The translations under genes and the position numbers were made by a program. 51,827 nt of DNA from Achromobacter agilis (GTDB lineage Bacteria; Pseudomonadota; Gammaproteobacteria; Burkholderiales; Burkholderiaceae_B), in assembly GCF_900496965.1 (NCBI RefSeq), contig NZ_UFQB01000037.1:1-51827 (forward strand), in the 5' to 3' direction. Positions 50,901 through 51,827 of the stretch are shown in pieces. The notes beneath the pieces are model-generated. The model saw only the letters and a program-made list of their open reading frames with translations. It was not told where the DNA came from and made no database searches. Numbering within the stretch: position 1 is the stretch's first letter; each line of letters opens with the position of its first letter.

Positions 50901-51827
50901 CGACTCTTCGGCCTCCCAGGGCGGCCACAACGGCATCTACGACGTCGTCGTCACCGCCACCGACTCGTCGGGCGCCAAGGTCAGCCAGACCTTCGAATGG
51001 GACGTCAAGAACCCCGCGCCGAAGGCCGTCGACGACAATGGCGCCACGGACGAGGAAACCTCCCTTACGGTCGACGCCCAGAACGGCGTGCTGAACAACG
51101 ATAGCGACCCCGACGGCGACACCATCAAGGTTTCGCAGGTCAACGGCAACGACGCGGACGTCGGCAAGCCGATAGCCGGTTCGCACGGCGGCACGTTCAC
51201 CCTGAACGCCGATGGGTCCTACTCGTTCAACCCGGGCAGCGACTTCCAGTATCTGAACGACAACCAGTCCGCCACCACCTCGATCACTTATACGGTCACC
51301 GACGCGGACGGCGCCAAGACCACCGCCACGCTGACCGTGACCGTGACCGGCCAGACGGATGCCCCGCCGGTCATCACCCCGGAAGACAGCGACGGCAACG
51401 TCACCGGCGCGCACAACAGCGTGGTCGAAGGCACCGGCGACACCGTGACGGGTTCCATCACTGTCTCCGCGGAAGCCGGCATCGCCGGCGTCACCGTGGG
51501 CGGCCTGGACATCACCGGCGCCACGGCCGCCGATCCGGTCGTCATCACCACCGGCAAGGGGGTGCTCAGCATCACCGGCTACGATGCCGCCACCGGCACC
51601 ATCACCTACGCCTACCAGGAGACCGGCGGCGCCGACGACCACAGCGCGGGCGATGACTCCGTGCGTGACCTCTTCCAGGTCTCGGTCAAGGACCTGGCCG
51701 GCCAGACCCACAGCGATGACCTGGTCATCCAGATCATCGACACCGTCCCCGAAGCCAAGGACGACAACGGCGGTACGGTCACCGAAGATGCAGCTGTGGA
51801 TACCCTCAGCGGCAACGTCGTGGACAA
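47908..51827 (+). CDS. Giant LapA/BrtA-like biofilm adhesin, N-terminal part
   Basis: The frame is open from the ATG at 47908 to the right edge (over 1306 residues), so the gene is partial. The first 120 residues resemble the LapA-type retention module, with PTAAIVAGGG at 111-120 where LapG-type proteases cut. Cadherin/VCBS-like plus He_PIG-like bipartite repeats of 216 residues follow, with motifs NDNDPDGD, GSNGGTFTLNADGSYTFNPG and LTYSATGLPPGLTLDP. After 51360 the sequence resembles the T1SS-143 repeat. Such proteins hold cells on surfaces and are released under control of c-di-GMP via LapD/LapG. The secretion genes are directly upstream. The C-terminal secretion signal must lie beyond the window. 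Confidence 0.92.
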   Translation, partial: MANTTPAVVNEITGRAWIRNSDGSLTELHQGSKVPAGSDVVTASGGTVSLQVGDGMPIVIGEGREVAVNGDIGGPLADPSEAAVAPPSSTDSDRLLAALRDGRDPFDELDPTAAIVAGGGDAGGSSFVRLARILETTSPLDLAYPNPARANDDLPRMSATGAGDDDDDAAVTPTTVNNAPNALDDAGRGDQNSLVRGNLLLNDSDPDGDPLAITSISGRPMTPGGVTVTGSNGGTFTVQPDGSYVFNPGGNYTHLAEGETTTTTISYTITDPSGATSTATAVVTVTGTNDGPVSTSISDTSGIDAEAGVSYDVSGHFSDPDTSDKLTYTATGLPPGLSIDPNTGLITGTIDHSASQGGNNGVYTVTVTATDPSGATTSQNFDWDVTNPAPTAADDAGTTDENTTLTVDAQNGVLSNDNDPDGDTLSVSQVNGNPAGVGSAVTGSNGGTFTLNADGSYTFNPGSTFQNLAAGQTATTSITYVVSDGEGGTSTATLTVEITGTNDTPILTPDVTLDNQNSNDGQTIAPIDISGQFSDVDDGDVLTYSANGLPPGLTLDPATGIISGTLDRSASQGGADGVYTVTITATDKSGATVTQDFSWDVKNPVPTAVADNGATDEDTSLNVSAQNGVLANDTDPDGDTLSVSQVNGNAANVGNAIAGSNGGTFTLNADGSYTFNPGSDYQSLAAGEKTTSSVTYTVSDGEGGTSTTTLTVEITGTNDTPTAIALDNQNNMDGDVVDYNLSTFFSDVDNGDVLTYSVDHVPGGLSFDPATGTFTGQFANWASDHTNTGVKGEYLITVTATDKSGASVSQTFLWKVGNPEPVAANDTGNTGEDNILIVDHRTEGVLGNDNDPDGDAISVSHVNGNAAGVGTAVTGSNGGTFTLSADGTYTFNPGSAFQYLAAGQTATTSITYTVSDAQGATDTATLVITVTGSNDGPILTPDVILSDLSSNDSDVITSVDIAKQFQDVDAGDTLTYSATGLPPGLTLDPVTGLISGKIDSSASQGGHNGIYDVVVTATDSSGAKVSQTFEWDVKNPAPKAVDDNGATDEETSLTVDAQNGVLNNDSDPDGDTIKVSQVNGNDADVGKPIAGSHGGTFTLNADGSYSFNPGSDFQYLNDNQSATTSITYTVTDADGAKTTATLTVTVTGQTDAPPVITPEDSDGNVTGAHNSVVEGTGDTVTGSITVSAEAGIAGVTVGGLDITGATAADPVVITTGKGVLSITGYDAATGTITYAYQETGGADDHSAGDDSVRDLFQVSVKDLAGQTHSDDLVIQIIDTVPEAKDDNGGTVTEDAAVDTLSGNVVD
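48433..51354 (+). repeat. Exact 648-bp period repeats in the adhesin gene
   Basis: The Gly-Val-Leu of each NGVLxND motif falls at 49141, 49789, 50437 and 51085, exactly 648 bp (216 residues) apart. The first copy (GNLLLND) is at 48496, 645 bp before the second. Each unit has a VCBS/cadherin-like half and a He_PIG-like half ending WDVxNPxP. The copies differ in sequence but not in length after the first. Confidence 0.9.

Noticed and set aside
47716..51711. 1331-residue open frame on the minus strand
   Set aside because: It is the antisense of the giant adhesin, whose repeats give a clear domain pattern on the plus strand. The minus-strand product is compositionally biased (Gly, Arg, Val, Ala) without domains.

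Overview
The window is high-GC DNA from a betaproteobacterium, most likely Alcaligenaceae (Bordetella or Achromobacter type). This is inferred from four blocks: thrS-infC, gshB-EIIA-HPr-EI, leuCDB-asd-fimV-truA-trpF, and a LapA/BrtA-like adhesin with its own type I secretion genes. No insertion sequence, phage or CRISPR array was seen. Most of the window is core chromosome with accessory metabolic cassettes.

Layout. 1-3209: an alpha/beta hydrolase divergent from a CGNR zinc-finger regulator, then a quinone oxidoreductase/ArsR pair whose two promoters share a 20-bp palindrome. 3210-5492: a small minus-strand unit and glnK-amtB, with a recognisable NtrC site and sigma-54 promoter. 5665-9250 (minus): gshB with an incomplete PTS (EIIA-Man, HPr, EI), which looks regulatory because there is no sugar permease. 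9404-11928: infC, which begins with a rare AUC codon, and thrS. 12283-15937: an orphan rfbD, a solitary NarL/FixJ regulator, hemN with an FNR-like site, and a small conserved-looking ORF. 16153-24416: one catabolic operon with a GntR/FadR regulator, a dipeptide-type ABC importer, a cupin and an IlvD/Edd sugar-acid dehydratase carrying Cys59, Cys127 and Cys200.

24429-31374: a DUF454 membrane protein, a TPR lipoprotein in frame with an upstream Cys-pair segment, a ferric-reductase-like flavocytochrome, a PhoD-type phosphatase, a thioesterase, a 64-residue ORF behind a near-perfect LexA box, and a Gly-rich CigR/RcnB-like secreted protein. 31664-41307 (minus): tRNA-Val(GAC), trpF, an orphan TRAP binding protein, truA, a FimV-like protein with a long collagen-like tract, asd, and leuB-leuD-leuC.

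41838-51827 (plus): a biofilm adhesin locus with a TolC-like outer membrane factor, a 70-residue ORF, a LapB-type ABC exporter, an HlyD-type adaptor, a LuxR-type regulator and a giant adhesin that runs off the right edge. The adhesin has a LapA-type N-terminal retention module and bipartite repeats with an exact 648-bp period.

The most unusual items are the SOS-boxed 64-residue ORF, the collagen-bearing FimV, the 18-bp perfect hairpin at the start of ptsI, the AUC start of infC, the hemN promoter geometry and the regulator sitting inside the adhesin export operon.
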